DNA of 55,516 nucleotides from Bacteroidota bacterium. GTDB taxonomy: Bacteria > Bacteroidota > Ignavibacteria > UBA10030 > UBA6906. The notes beneath the pieces are model-generated. The model had not been told where the DNA came from and searched no databases. It saw only the letters and a list, made by a program, of their open reading frames with translations. Both the position numbers and the translations under genes were made by a program. This document shows positions 11,523 to 19,867 of the stretch, one piece after another (within the stretch, counting starts at the first letter, position 1; every line of letters starts with the position of its first letter). Where the stretch lies: the NCBI GenBank assembly GCA_030835135.1, contig JAUQWO010000008.1, positions 1 through 55,516 on the forward strand. The letters are read 5' to 3'.

Positions 11523-12056
11523 ATGTTCGAATTCGCACGCCGTTCCATCGGCCTTCACCTCGCACGATTCACGTTCCGGTCGAAACCCGATCAGGCCATG
11601 ACCTTCACCGGTGCACTCACGGCCGGCAAGCGGGTCCTGCTCGTGCTCCCGCTCGTCCCCACACAGCACTCCACCGCTGCCATCATCGAACTCGTGCGAT
11701 CCCGCTATGGTGATGACCACATCACGGTCGTTGCCGATGCACTGGACAATGGCATCACCGCGTTGATGCCGCACAGTGAGATCCTGCGCATCAGTGCCCA
11801 GCAGGTGACGCGCTTCTTTCATCCACCCGCCGCGTTGTTGCAGCGCCTCGCCGGGAAGCCGTTCGATATCGCGATCGACCTGAACCTTGACTTCCTTCTC
11901 CCCTCGGGGTATATTTGTAAAGCGAGTGGTGCTCGCGTGCGTGTCGGCTTCACGAAACCCGGGGCGGACTTCTTTTTCAACCTGCAGGTCCAGACCGGCA
12001 CCACGCGCGGACCCGGCGTCTATGAACGCCTCGCATCCTGTCTGAAGATGTTCTGA
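11523..12056 (+). CDS. half-length glycosyltransferase family 9-like protein
   Basis: 177 residues resembling only the N-terminal Rossmann half of heptosyltransferases (GT9). The stretch PFDIAIDLNLD...KASGARVRVGF aligns by eye with KFDMVIDLFGN...RLSGARVRVGL in the complete GT9 protein encoded at 47956-48987, and the preceding VLLVLPLVPTQHSTAAIIELVRSRY matches the usual first strand and helix. The sugar-nucleotide-binding C-terminal half is absent. It is 6 bp after ligA and 43 bp before the STAS gene, so it is in the operon. The reading frame is clean, so it looks like a stable domain-sized protein, not a fresh pseudogene. Catalytic activity is doubtful. Confidence 0.6.
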   Translation: MFEFARRSIGLHLARFTFRSKPDQAMTFTGALTAGKRVLLVLPLVPTQHSTAAIIELVRSRYGDDHITVVADALDNGITALMPHSEILRISAQQVTRFFHPPAALLQRLAGKPFDIAIDLNLDFLLPSGYICKASGARVRVGFTKPGADFFFNLQVQTGTTRGPGVYERLASCLKMF

Positions 12057-12099
12057 GCAAGTACGCGCGGCACACTGTCCGCCGCCGAGGAGAGACACC

Positions 12100-12447
12100 A
12101 TGAAGTTCGATGTGCAGAACGATGGCGCGTCGGTGACACTGACGCTGCACGAGAAGAAACTGGATTCCACCATGGCGTCGGAACTCAAGGGCGAGTTCCT
12201 GATCCTCGCCAAGCCGAAGATCGATCATCTGGTCATCGATCTCAAGGACGTCGAGTTCTGTGACAGCAGCGGACTGAGCGCCCTCCTCATCGCCGAACGC
12301 AAGATGAAGGAACACGGCGGTGCCGTTCGGCTGCTGAACGTGAATCACAAGGTGATGAGTATCCTGAAGATCTCCATGCTGGACCGGCTCTTCGAGTTCA
12401 AGGAACCAGCAAAGCCCGCCGCGAAGAAGACCGCCAAAAAGAAATAG
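12100..12447 (+). CDS. STAS-domain anti-sigma factor antagonist
   Basis: 115-residue single-domain STAS protein of the SpoIIAA/RsbV type. The phosphoacceptor motif is clear: VEFCDSSGLSALLIAERKM (Ser near 54-55). Such proteins switch partner by serine phosphorylation and release a sigma factor or another output protein from an anti-sigma kinase. A Lys/Ala-rich tail (PAAKKTAKKK) follows the fold. A GAGGAG site precedes the start. No RsbW-like kinase or PP2C phosphatase is encoded nearby, so its partner must lie elsewhere. It is the last gene of the plus-strand operon and converges with pyk. Confidence 0.88.
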   Translation: MKFDVQNDGASVTLTLHEKKLDSTMASELKGEFLILAKPKIDHLVIDLKDVEFCDSSGLSALLIAERKMKEHGGAVRLLNVNHKVMSILKISMLDRLFEFKEPAKPAAKKTAKKK

Positions 12448-12464
12448 GAACGCCGGAAATGAAT

Positions 12465-12498
12465 GTAGGGGCGGTCCCACAAGCGGGACCGCCCCTAC
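12465..12498. repeat. perfect 14-bp stem palindrome between convergent genes
   Basis: GTAGGGGCGGTCCC (12465-12478) and its exact complement (12485-12498) flank a 6-base loop. It lies between the convergent STAS and pyk genes. It has no T-tract in either direction, so it could be a bidirectional factor-assisted terminator or a dispersed REP-like element. Only one copy is in the window. Confidence 0.7.
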
Positions 12499-12541
12499 AC
12501 GTCTGGACCATCCGTTTGAATCATCCGTTCCCGCTATTCCC

Positions 12542-13981
12542 CTACCCCATCTTCTCCACCTTGATCATGTTGGTACCCCCGCCGGCAAAGAGCGGCTGCC
12601 CGGCAATGAGCACGTAGGGGTCGCCGCTCCGCAGTATGCCATCCTCCAGCAGTTGCGCCTCGACCGCCCGGAGTGTGCCATCGGAGTCCTGCTGCGCATG
12701 CTCCACCATCACCCCCTGCACCCCCCATACCAGATTCAGGCGCCGGAGCGTCGCGGCCGACGTGGTCACGGCCACGAGCGGCGTGCGCGGCCGATACCGG
12801 GCAACAATGCGCGCCGTGGATCCGGTCTGGGTGACAGCCACGATGGCCGCGGCCCCGATCTGCTCCGCAAGCACACATGCCGCCCTGCCCAGCGCCGCCT
12901 GATGATCGTTGCTTTCATGCGCCACGTACCGGTCGTCCATGCGTGTCGTGGATGCATGGGTCTCGATATTATTGATGATCCTGGTCATCATCGCTACCGC
13001 ATCCACCGGGTAGGCCCCCACGGAGGTCTCACCACTCAGCATCACCGCGTCCGCCCCATCCAGGATGGCGTTGGCAACGTCACTCGCCTCAGCCCGCGTC
13101 GGTGTCGGGTTCGTGATCATGGATTCGAACATCTGCGTTGCAACGATGACGGGCTTCCCTGCCCGGATGCAACGGTTGATGATGCTCTTCTGATGCAGGG
13201 GCACCTCTTCGGGCGGGACCTCCACCCCGAGATCGCCACGCGCCACCATGATGCCGTCCGCCTCCTCGATGATACTATCGATGTTCCGCAGGGCCTGCGG
13301 CTTCTCGATCTTGGCGATCACCGGATGGGAGCCCGACCCGCCAGGCAACGCAGAGATCGCGGCACGCAACGCACGGATATCATCGGCGGAACGGACGAAA
13401 GACAGCGCCGTGTAATCCACCCCATTCGCGATCCCGAACGCCAGATCGTCGAGGTCCTTGGGCGTGAACGCCGGGATCGTGAGCGCAACACCGGGAAGAT
13501 TCATGCCCTTGCGCGGGCTGAGTTTCCCTCCCGCAATGACGTCACAGATCACCTCGTTCCCCTCGACACGGTTCACCGCCAGGCGGATCTTGCCGTCGTC
13601 CAGGAGAATGGTGTCGCCCTGATGGACCTCCGAGGGCAATGGCGTGAAGACGGTGGATACCCGCCCCGGTCCGCCCACAATGGGTTCGGTCGTGATGACC
13701 AGCGTGCTCCCCGAAGGCACATCGATCGATGGCGTGGAGAGCTCACCGATACGGATCTTCGGTCCCTGCAGGTCCTGCATCAGCGCTACCGCGGCACCGC
13801 ATTGGGCCGCGGCCTCACGGACCGTGGCAATGAGTTGTGCGTGGTCCGCATGAGAACCGTGCGAGAAGTTCAGCCGCGCCACATCCATCCCCACCTCGAT
13901 CAACCGCGTAAGGACCGCCACATCATGTGACGCCGGTCCGAGGGTGCAGACGATCCGGGCTTTGCCAGGGAGGATCCTCAT
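12542..13981 (-). CDS. pyk: pyruvate kinase
   Basis: 479 residues. Converts phosphoenolpyruvate and ADP to pyruvate and ATP in lower glycolysis. Begins with the classical [14 protein letters not shown] and continues with [22 protein letters not shown], the catalytic region [36 protein letters not shown] (its Lys and Asp residues visible) and [42 protein letters not shown]. The C-terminal regulatory domain is complete. The start ATG shares 4 bp with the stop of the sirtuin gene, so the two are coupled. Enolase is also in this window (46604-47890). Confidence 0.97.
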   Translation of the reverse strand: [479 protein letters not shown]

Positions 13982-14733
13982 CGTTTATCCTTTCGTTCAC
14001 GCAATGCACATTCGTACACCGCCGGCATCACCTCGCCGGCAGCCCCCTGGAGAAACACATCCACATCAGGTGTGAGAGGGGTCGGCTCGGGATTCACTTC
14101 GACAAGAAGAGCTCCTGCCCGCCGCGCCATCACCGGCAACGACGCGGCCGGATAGACCACGGCAGAGGTACCGATCGAGAAGAACACATCCGCATATTCC
14201 GCGGCGTGGACACCTGCCTCCCATGCGTCCTCGGGCAGGCTCTCGCCGAACCACACGACATCCGGCCGGATCTGCCCCTTGCACTCTATGCACAGGGGCA
14301 CTCCTTCCATTGCCAGGACGGCTTCGTTACTGAAATTGCGGCCGCATGCCATGCAATAGTTGCGTTCAATATTCCCGTGCAACTCATGCACCACCCGGCT
14401 GCCGGCACGCCGGTGCAGATTGTCGATGTTCTGCGTCACCACCTCGAACCGGGGAAAGAGATCCTGCATCTGCGCGAGCGCCCGGTGACCCGGGTTCGGC
14501 TGAACATCGGCGATGATGCGCTTGCGCTCGGCATACCACTCCCACACGAGTACGGGGTTGCGGAGGAAGCCCTCCATACTCGCGAGCTCTTCGGGCCGCA
14601 TCTTCTTCCACACTCCACCAGCGCTCCGGAATGTCGGCACACCACTCTCCGCAGATATCCCGGCACCGGTGAAGGCCGTCACCATGGATGCATGCTTCAG
14701 CGCATTCCGCAGCGCAGAGGGGATCTCCATCAC
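13978..14733 (-). CDS. cobB: Sir2-family NAD-dependent protein deacylase (class III-like)
   Basis: 251 residues. Removes acyl groups from lysines using NAD+. NAD-binding motif GAGISAESGVPTFR (23-36), QNID (101-104), catalytic His119 in HELHGN, and zinc cysteines C127/C130 and C148/C151. Y67 and R70 (WYAERKR) match the Tyr-x-x-Arg pair that lets SIRT5/CobB-type enzymes accept succinyl or malonyl groups, so desuccinylase activity is likely as well as deacetylation (family knowledge). It overlaps pyk downstream and the penicillin acylase gene upstream by 4 bp each, which suggests co-expression with central carbon metabolism. Confidence 0.93.
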   Translation of the reverse strand: MMEIPSALRNALKHASMVTAFTGAGISAESGVPTFRSAGGVWKKMRPEELASMEGFLRNPVLVWEWYAERKRIIADVQPNPGHRALAQMQDLFPRFEVVTQNIDNLHRRAGSRVVHELHGNIERNYCMACGRNFSNEAVLAMEGVPLCIECKGQIRPDVVWFGESLPEDAWEAGVHAAEYADVFFSIGTSAVVYPAASLPVMARRAGALLVEVNPEPTPLTPDVDVFLQGAAGEVMPAVYECALRERKDKR

Positions 14734-17144
14734 TCGCCGCTCCCCGGCGTGAGGACAAGCTCCTGCGAGCCGTCGCCACCCCCATCCACACGGGCGGTGC
14801 GATAGCCACCGGACAACCAGAGAGGTGTCTGGTCGTCATAGTGTTGGTGCAATACCTGTCCGGATTGACCCGAGGGAAGGACCGAACGATACTGATGCCT
14901 GTCGCCGAGGTCGAAGATCTGCCGATAGGAAGCACCGACGGTGACCTCATACGGCTCGGTGATGCTGTACTCACCGCTCATCATGCTCGTGGAGCCGCCC
15001 GCGTACGGGAACGGGCCGATATCGAAGAGCCGCTCCAGCGGCTTCTGCGTGCCGAAGGGGTGGTGGAGCGTCACGGTGTGCAATGCCTCCCACCGCCACT
15101 CTTTCGTCGCCGGACCGAACCGTGCCGTGAGATCCTGAAGCGTTTCCCGCGCGCTGCGGGCTATGATCATGGCCGCCGTTTCGGTCTCCGGCGTGCGCAC
15201 ATCATCGAACCAGACAGACGCATCCTCGCGGAGCAACCGGGCGGTCACCCGCAGCGGGATATTCACCAGCCTGCACCAATCGTGGAAGATGTCGTCACCC
15301 ATCTCATCCAGATAGATGTTGCGCAGCAGATGCACGAGGAAGACCTGATAGATGGTCGTTGCGATGTCCGACCTGTCGAAGCGGTACTGCCAGTTCCTGA
15401 AGTACGGGGCAACGTTCTGCGCACTCTCCCTGCCTACCACACTGTCAGCGAATGCCGCCTCGATCGTTGGCGCAAGGTCACGCGCGTACTGCGAGTAGGT
15501 GTCGTTCTGGAGTTCCTCAAAGGCACGGACACTGAACGTTGCACCGGGGGCGCCGAGGATGGCACGCAGGCGCCGGATGCGCGATGAGGGCTCCCAGAGA
15601 TCACCGATCACGTACGACGCCGCGTCCGGGCCGATCTTATTGTTCGCGCTCGCCACGAACCCTTCGGGCGGATCAAGTACCCGCGGAAGTGATGAGAACG
15701 GCACGAACCCCGTCCATCCGGATCCCGGTTCCCACCCCGGCACGGGGAGCAAGCCACGGCCGCGGGCACGCACCGGCAGGCGCGCGGCACACACAGAGCC
15801 GATATGCCCTTTGACATCCGCATACACGAAATTCTGGCCTGGCAGAGTGAACGTGCTGAGGGCGCGCGTGAACTCGTCCCACGTGCGCGCACGATTCAAA
15901 CGCAGGAACGTGCCGACCTGATCGTCGTACTCGTACCCCGTCCAGCGCATGCTGGCAACGAACCGGGGCCGTACATGATTGAGTGATGTGGCGATGTCCG
16001 TCACCACCGGTCCGTGTGACGTCAGCCGGACCCTGATCGTGATGGCCGTGTCATTGCGTACGGGGATCTCCTCTTCGATGATCTGCAGCGGCACCCATGT
16101 GTCACCACGCCGGTAGGTCCGGGCCGAATCGTTGATCTCTTCAATGAAGAAGTCGGCATCATCGGCCATGAGGTTGGTCACGCCCCACGCAATGGAATCG
16201 TTCCGCCCCGTCACCACGCCGGGGACACCGGGGACGGACATGCCACACACCAGAAGACCCGGGATGTCGTACTGCAGTTCATACCACTGCGAGGGAGAGG
16301 TCAGGTGCAGATGCGTGTCGTTCGCCAGGATCGCCGAGCCGGTCTGTGAATGCGATGGTGCCACGGCCCAGGCATTGCTGCCCCCGGGGGCCAGGGGCCT
16401 GCCCATGAACGTCCGATATTCCTGCGCCGTGTGGAGGTAGGAAAGCGCGGCACTGCTGCCTGCGCGCACGCCGACCGGTGCGGCCGTAGCCTTCGGATCC
16501 TCTTCATACGTTGGCAGAATGTCACGGACGCGGTCGGCACCCAGTCTCTCTTCGATGGCGCCATACGTGACGTCGGTCCACCAGGAAAGGTTCAGTTCCC
16601 ACGCGATGAGCCTCGCCACCAGGATCGAATGCATCGGCGTCCACTCTTCGGGCTCGTACCGGAGGATGTCGAACTCGACCGGATACGCCCCCCGCTGATG
16701 CCGGATCCAGGCATTCACGCCGTCAGCGTACCACTGCAGCTTCCTGCGTGTATCATCCGGCAGTTTGTTCTCGATGCGCTCGGCCGTCCTGCGGAGACCG
16801 ATGATCCGGAACATCTTGTCGAAGGGGATCGTCGCCGCACCGATGACGCCGGACAATGTTCCCATCGCCGCCCGGCGCTGCATATCCATCTGCCAGAGGC
16901 GGTCCTGCGCATGGACGACGCCCATCGCATACAGTGCATCGTGCTCGTTCATCGCGATGATATGCGGTACGCCATACGCGTCACGCCGGACAGAGACCTC
17001 GCCAAGGAGGCCCGGCATCTCGATGGAGCCGGAGACCGGCGGGAACGATGCCGTGAGTTCGTAGCGGGCGAAGATGATGAAGGCGATGAGCAGGATCCCG
17101 GTGACCCCGAGGATTCCCACAAGAATGCGCAGACGCCGTGTCAT
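14730..17144 (-). CDS. penicillin acylase family (S45) N-terminal nucleophile hydrolase
   Basis: 804 residues with one N-terminal membrane anchor or uncleaved signal (about 5-26). Family enzymes are made as a precursor, cut just before a serine that becomes the nucleophile of the beta chain, and hydrolyse amides such as penicillins, acyl-homoserine lactones or N-acyl amino acids. The cut site and nucleophile are visible as GG-SNAWAV (Ser256). Other landmarks: RDAYGVPHI (alpha chain), VVHAQDRLWQMDMQRR, and GVTNLMADDADFF in the beta chain. Faces the periplasm if the leader is a signal. First gene of the acylase-sirtuin-pyk operon with its own promoter. Natural substrate unknown; quorum-signal or lipopeptide cleavage is possible but unproven. 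Confidence 0.9.
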   Translation of the reverse strand: MTRRLRILVGILGVTGILLIAFIIFARYELTASFPPVSGSIEMPGLLGEVSVRRDAYGVPHIIAMNEHDALYAMGVVHAQDRLWQMDMQRRAAMGTLSGVIGAATIPFDKMFRIIGLRRTAERIENKLPDDTRRKLQWYADGVNAWIRHQRGAYPVEFDILRYEPEEWTPMHSILVARLIAWELNLSWWTDVTYGAIEERLGADRVRDILPTYEEDPKATAAPVGVRAGSSAALSYLHTAQEYRTFMGRPLAPGGSNAWAVAPSHSQTGSAILANDTHLHLTSPSQWYELQYDIPGLLVCGMSVPGVPGVVTGRNDSIAWGVTNLMADDADFFIEEINDSARTYRRGDTWVPLQIIEEEIPVRNDTAITIRVRLTSHGPVVTDIATSLNHVRPRFVASMRWTGYEYDDQVGTFLRLNRARTWDEFTRALSTFTLPGQNFVYADVKGHIGSVCAARLPVRARGRGLLPVPGWEPGSGWTGFVPFSSLPRVLDPPEGFVASANNKIGPDAASYVIGDLWEPSSRIRRLRAILGAPGATFSVRAFEELQNDTYSQYARDLAPTIEAAFADSVVGRESAQNVAPYFRNWQYRFDRSDIATTIYQVFLVHLLRNIYLDEMGDDIFHDWCRLVNIPLRVTARLLREDASVWFDDVRTPETETAAMIIARSARETLQDLTARFGPATKEWRWEALHTVTLHHPFGTQKPLERLFDIGPFPYAGGSTSMMSGEYSITEPYEVTVGASYRQIFDLGDRHQYRSVLPSGQSGQVLHQHYDDQTPLWLSGGYRTARVDGGGDGSQELVLTPGSGE

Positions 17145-17185
17145 GGGCGCGCGGACGGGAAGAGAATGGGGAAGTTGGTCATGGA

Positions 17186-17220
17186 CGTGTGGCGACGCCC
17201 ATCATGAGCGTCGCCACACG
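17186..17220. promoter_or_regulatory. 13-bp-arm palindrome at the start of the acylase transcript
   Basis: Arms 17186-17198 and 17208-17220 are exact complements around a 9-base centre. The palindrome abuts the -10 of the acylase promoter (17221-17226), so the predicted start near 17214 falls inside it. It may be an operator, or it may put a stable hairpin at the 5' end of the mRNA. Confidence 0.6.
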
Positions 17221-17249
17221 AATATATTGAAAGGCTGGGAGTGATGCAA
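17221..17249 (-). promoter_or_regulatory. promoter of the penicillin acylase-sirtuin-pyk operon
   Basis: Minus strand: TTGCAT (17249-17244), 17 bases, TATATT (17226-17221). This is among the best matches in the window. The leader to ATG 17144 is about 70 nt. Confidence 0.55.
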
Positions 17250-17283
17250 TCCGGGGTCAGATCCTGTCCGGCAACCGTCCCCC

Positions 17284-17314
17284 GCCTCCCGCAACAAACG
17301 CGGTGGCGGGAGGC
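17284..17314 (-). terminator. hairpin after the OmpP1-like gene, possible terminator
   Basis: 9-bp perfect arms 17284-17292 and 17306-17314 with a 13-base loop, 57 bp after the OmpP1/FadL-like stop codon. No T-tract follows, so factor-independent termination is doubtful. Confidence 0.35.
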
Positions 17315-17370
17315 TCACTCCGATACTCCCGTCGCCTTCACTCCGTCTGGCAACAGAGGTTGGAGTGGCT

Positions 17371-18819
17371 TTAAAACCGGTGCGAGAAGGTCGCCAGAAT
17401 GGTGTTGCTGGTGATGCTCTCGTTGACCCGCGACGAGCTGTTGTAGTTCGTCCGGAACGTGTCCCACCAGCCGCGGGCGTACGTCAGGTCCAGCATCGTC
17501 GACCCGCCGAGCGGGATGCCCAATCCGCCGGTGATGTACTTCTGATCGAACGAGCTCGGATCGCCCTCATACGGGGAACGGTTCATCATGAACCCACCAC
17601 GGATGCGCAACCCGCCGCCAAATGAATATTCTGCACCGGCCCGGAGGTCCGCCGTGGGCCGGAACAACGTCTTGAAATCCCTGTTCTGGGCCATCACATC
17701 ACTGGTGGCATCCTTGAACTCCATCTGCGTCCAGTCTGTGTACTCCACATCGCCGGACAGGACCAGATCACCGAAGATGACCGATGCGCCCGCGCTGAAG
17801 ACCCACGGGGTCCGCACCCCGTAATCACCGGAGGCCAGGTCCTCGAACGGCTTGTCGTTCGGTTTGATGTCGCCATTGTCGAAATACGCCCGGGCATACG
17901 ACCCGAAGCTTTCTTTCACGGTGAACGCGGTCGGGGTCTTCACCGCGAGACCCAGCCGGAACCGGTCCGGGACCCTGTACATGAGTCCGAACTTGGCATT
18001 GAACCCGGAGATGTCACCATCGACGTACTCTTCAAGCGTGAAGGCGTCGAAGTCATACGGGAACGATTGATAGATGCGCGCGCGGTCCTGCTCCTCGTAC
18101 GTACGGTCGTAGCGGTATGTGCCCGACACGTATGTCAGGGTCAGACCGAGGGAGACCTCTTTGGCGATGTCCAGTGCACCGCTCACCGACCAGTTGTTCA
18201 GTCCGCCGGATTCGAGCACCTTCGCAAGCTGGGTGACCCGGCTGGTGATCGGGCTGATGAATGTGCCATTCACCGTGTCGATGTCCGCCAGGTACAATTG
18301 ATACGCGATGTTGCCCGAGATGTCGGAGGGATACTGCGCACCGTTACGGGCATACGTCTGAAGGATGCTGCTGTTCGGATTGAAGCCGGTGAACGACATC
18401 CCCGAGAGGAAATTCGCCTGCCGGTGGAACCCGAACCCGAGCACCAGATTGCCGCGCAGCGTCGGGACCTTGTGCACCAAACCGAGACTGTTCAGCGCCG
18501 TGCTGGAATTGGTGTACGTTTCCGCGCTGCCGAAGAAGGTACTGTTGTTCTTCATGCTGAGATGCGACATACCCGCGGTGAATTCGCTGTACTGCATCTG
18601 TGCCAGACCTGCAGGATTCCAGTAGATCGCACTGTAGTCGTTCGCGACCCCGGTATATGCTCCGCCCATGGCGATCGCGCGTGCGCCCACGCCGATGCCG
18701 GAGAGGCCCAGGCGCAACGCGTCCTCAGGATATTGCGCGAAGGCCGCGCCTGCCGCGGTCATCATCACGACCACGATCGCCGTACAGTGCCGAAGGAAAT
18801 TCATCCGATGCTTGTCCAT
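17371..18819 (-). CDS. OmpP1/FadL-family outer-membrane protein
   Basis: 482 residues. A signal peptide ends near AAGAAFA-QYPED (about 29). The mature N-terminus LGLSGIGVGARAIAMGGAYTGVANDYSAIYWNPAGLAQM is the typical start of the FadL/TodX/PorV-like family, and the chain ends in Phe (FSHRF), the usual C-terminal residue of beta-barrels. FadL-type barrels import hydrophobic molecules; close relatives in this phylum are scaffold-like barrels of unknown cargo. Start ATG 18819 follows GAGG at about the right distance. It lies 18 bp after the lipoprotein gene, so the two are probably co-transcribed. Confidence 0.85.
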   Translation of the reverse strand: MDKHRMNFLRHCTAIVVVMMTAAGAAFAQYPEDALRLGLSGIGVGARAIAMGGAYTGVANDYSAIYWNPAGLAQMQYSEFTAGMSHLSMKNNSTFFGSAETYTNSSTALNSLGLVHKVPTLRGNLVLGFGFHRQANFLSGMSFTGFNPNSSILQTYARNGAQYPSDISGNIAYQLYLADIDTVNGTFISPITSRVTQLAKVLESGGLNNWSVSGALDIAKEVSLGLTLTYVSGTYRYDRTYEEQDRARIYQSFPYDFDAFTLEEYVDGDISGFNAKFGLMYRVPDRFRLGLAVKTPTAFTVKESFGSYARAYFDNGDIKPNDKPFEDLASGDYGVRTPWVFSAGASVIFGDLVLSGDVEYTDWTQMEFKDATSDVMAQNRDFKTLFRPTADLRAGAEYSFGGGLRIRGGFMMNRSPYEGDPSSFDQKYITGGLGIPLGGSTMLDLTYARGWWDTFRTNYNSSSRVNESITSNTILATFSHRF

Positions 18820-18837
18820 AGTGTCCTCGTTGGTAGA

Positions 18838-19716
18838 TCAGCGGCTTCTGCCGCCACGATCGCCGGTGTTCGCCGGTGCCCCCCCACCGCTGCTCGGCGG
18901 CGGTGACGACGGCGGTGCAGACGGTGCTGGTGATGACGAACGCCCACCGCCACTGTTGCCTCCGCTGTTCCCCGATGACGAGGATCCGGACGAGCCGCCG
19001 TATGACGGCGGCGGGTTGTACCGTTCTTCACGACGTCCCGACCTCGAGCCGCCTTCCGGGCGCGGGGCCGAGCGCGTTGTCGTCCCGCCAACCGAACCAT
19101 TGCGGGTGCCTGAATTTCTGGAGGAGCCGCTGCCAACCGCCGCACCACGCGCGCCGGTATTCGTCCGGCCGGTGGGTAGATACGTCGACCCGCTGGAGCC
19201 ACCCGAACCAGAGCGCGACCCGGTGGGGGCATACGATCCGGCCGTCCCGCCACGAACACTCCCCGAAGAGCGCGTCGAACCAAAGGTGCGTGTCGTGCCA
19301 TGCGTTGCACCGCGGGTCACGTAGCCGCCACCGCCGCCGCCATGATGGGAGTAGCCGTACGGAAGATACCCGTACCCGCCATAGTACGGCCAGCCGCCAT
19401 AGTGATACGGAGAGTAGTACCCCGTCCCGCACCAGCCCCAGAACGGATCATAGTACCCGCCGTATCCCCACGGGGCGCCGTACCCGATACCGATCACGGT
19501 CTGCGGGTAATACCCGTATGCATCATCATAGAACCGGGCACGCGCATCGTCGTAGTCTTCCTGCGAAACGCTGTCCTCCGGAATGTATTCGTCATCTTCG
19601 TCGTACACGTACTGATTGTCGTCGTGCACGGTCCCGAGCTGCGTGTAGCAGCCGGGCACCAGCAGCAACAGGAACGCTGCCGCGGGCAACATCAGGCGAA
19701 GTGTCAGGGTTTTCAT
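18838..19716 (-). CDS. low-complexity Gly/Tyr/Ser-rich lipoprotein
   Basis: 292 residues. Lipoprotein signal with lipobox LLVPGC (Cys near 23), then an acidic segment (DDNQYVYDEDDEYIPEDSV), then a Gly/Tyr/Trp-rich stretch (about 70-130, repeated YGG, GYG and PYG motifs), and finally a long Ser/Gly/Arg/Thr-rich and Pro-rich tail with no aromatic residues. No catalytic fold is recognised. The composition suggests a disordered, surface-exposed or extracellular structural protein anchored to a membrane by its lipid. Strong Shine-Dalgarno (GAGGAGGAAC). First gene of a pair with the OmpP1/FadL-like barrel. Function unknown. Confidence 0.75.
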   Translation of the reverse strand: MKTLTLRLMLPAAAFLLLLVPGCYTQLGTVHDDNQYVYDEDDEYIPEDSVSQEDYDDARARFYDDAYGYYPQTVIGIGYGAPWGYGGYYDPFWGWCGTGYYSPYHYGGWPYYGGYGYLPYGYSHHGGGGGGYVTRGATHGTTRTFGSTRSSGSVRGGTAGSYAPTGSRSGSGGSSGSTYLPTGRTNTGARGAAVGSGSSRNSGTRNGSVGGTTTRSAPRPEGGSRSGRREERYNPPPSYGGSSGSSSSGNSGGNSGGGRSSSPAPSAPPSSPPPSSGGGAPANTGDRGGRSR

Positions 19717-19741
19717 GAATGTTCCTCCTCTACGTACTTGA

Positions 19742-19771
19742 CAATATCACAATATTGATGCCATGGTGCAA
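19742..19771 (-). promoter_or_regulatory. promoter with overlapping inverted repeat, lipoprotein-OmpP1 operon
   Basis: Minus strand TTGCAC (19771-19766), 17 bases, GATATT (19748-19743). A perfect inverted repeat CAATAT-CACA-ATATTG (19742-19757) covers the -10 and could be a repressor site. Leader about 20 nt including GAGGAGG. Confidence 0.4.
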
Positions 19772-19867
19772 GAAGGGGCGAAGTGGCGAAAACCGGGGCG
19801 ATTCGGGGAGATTGGAACAGGGGAGCTGCTCAGCAGTGTAGCCACCGTCCACTAAACCACACAGTCA

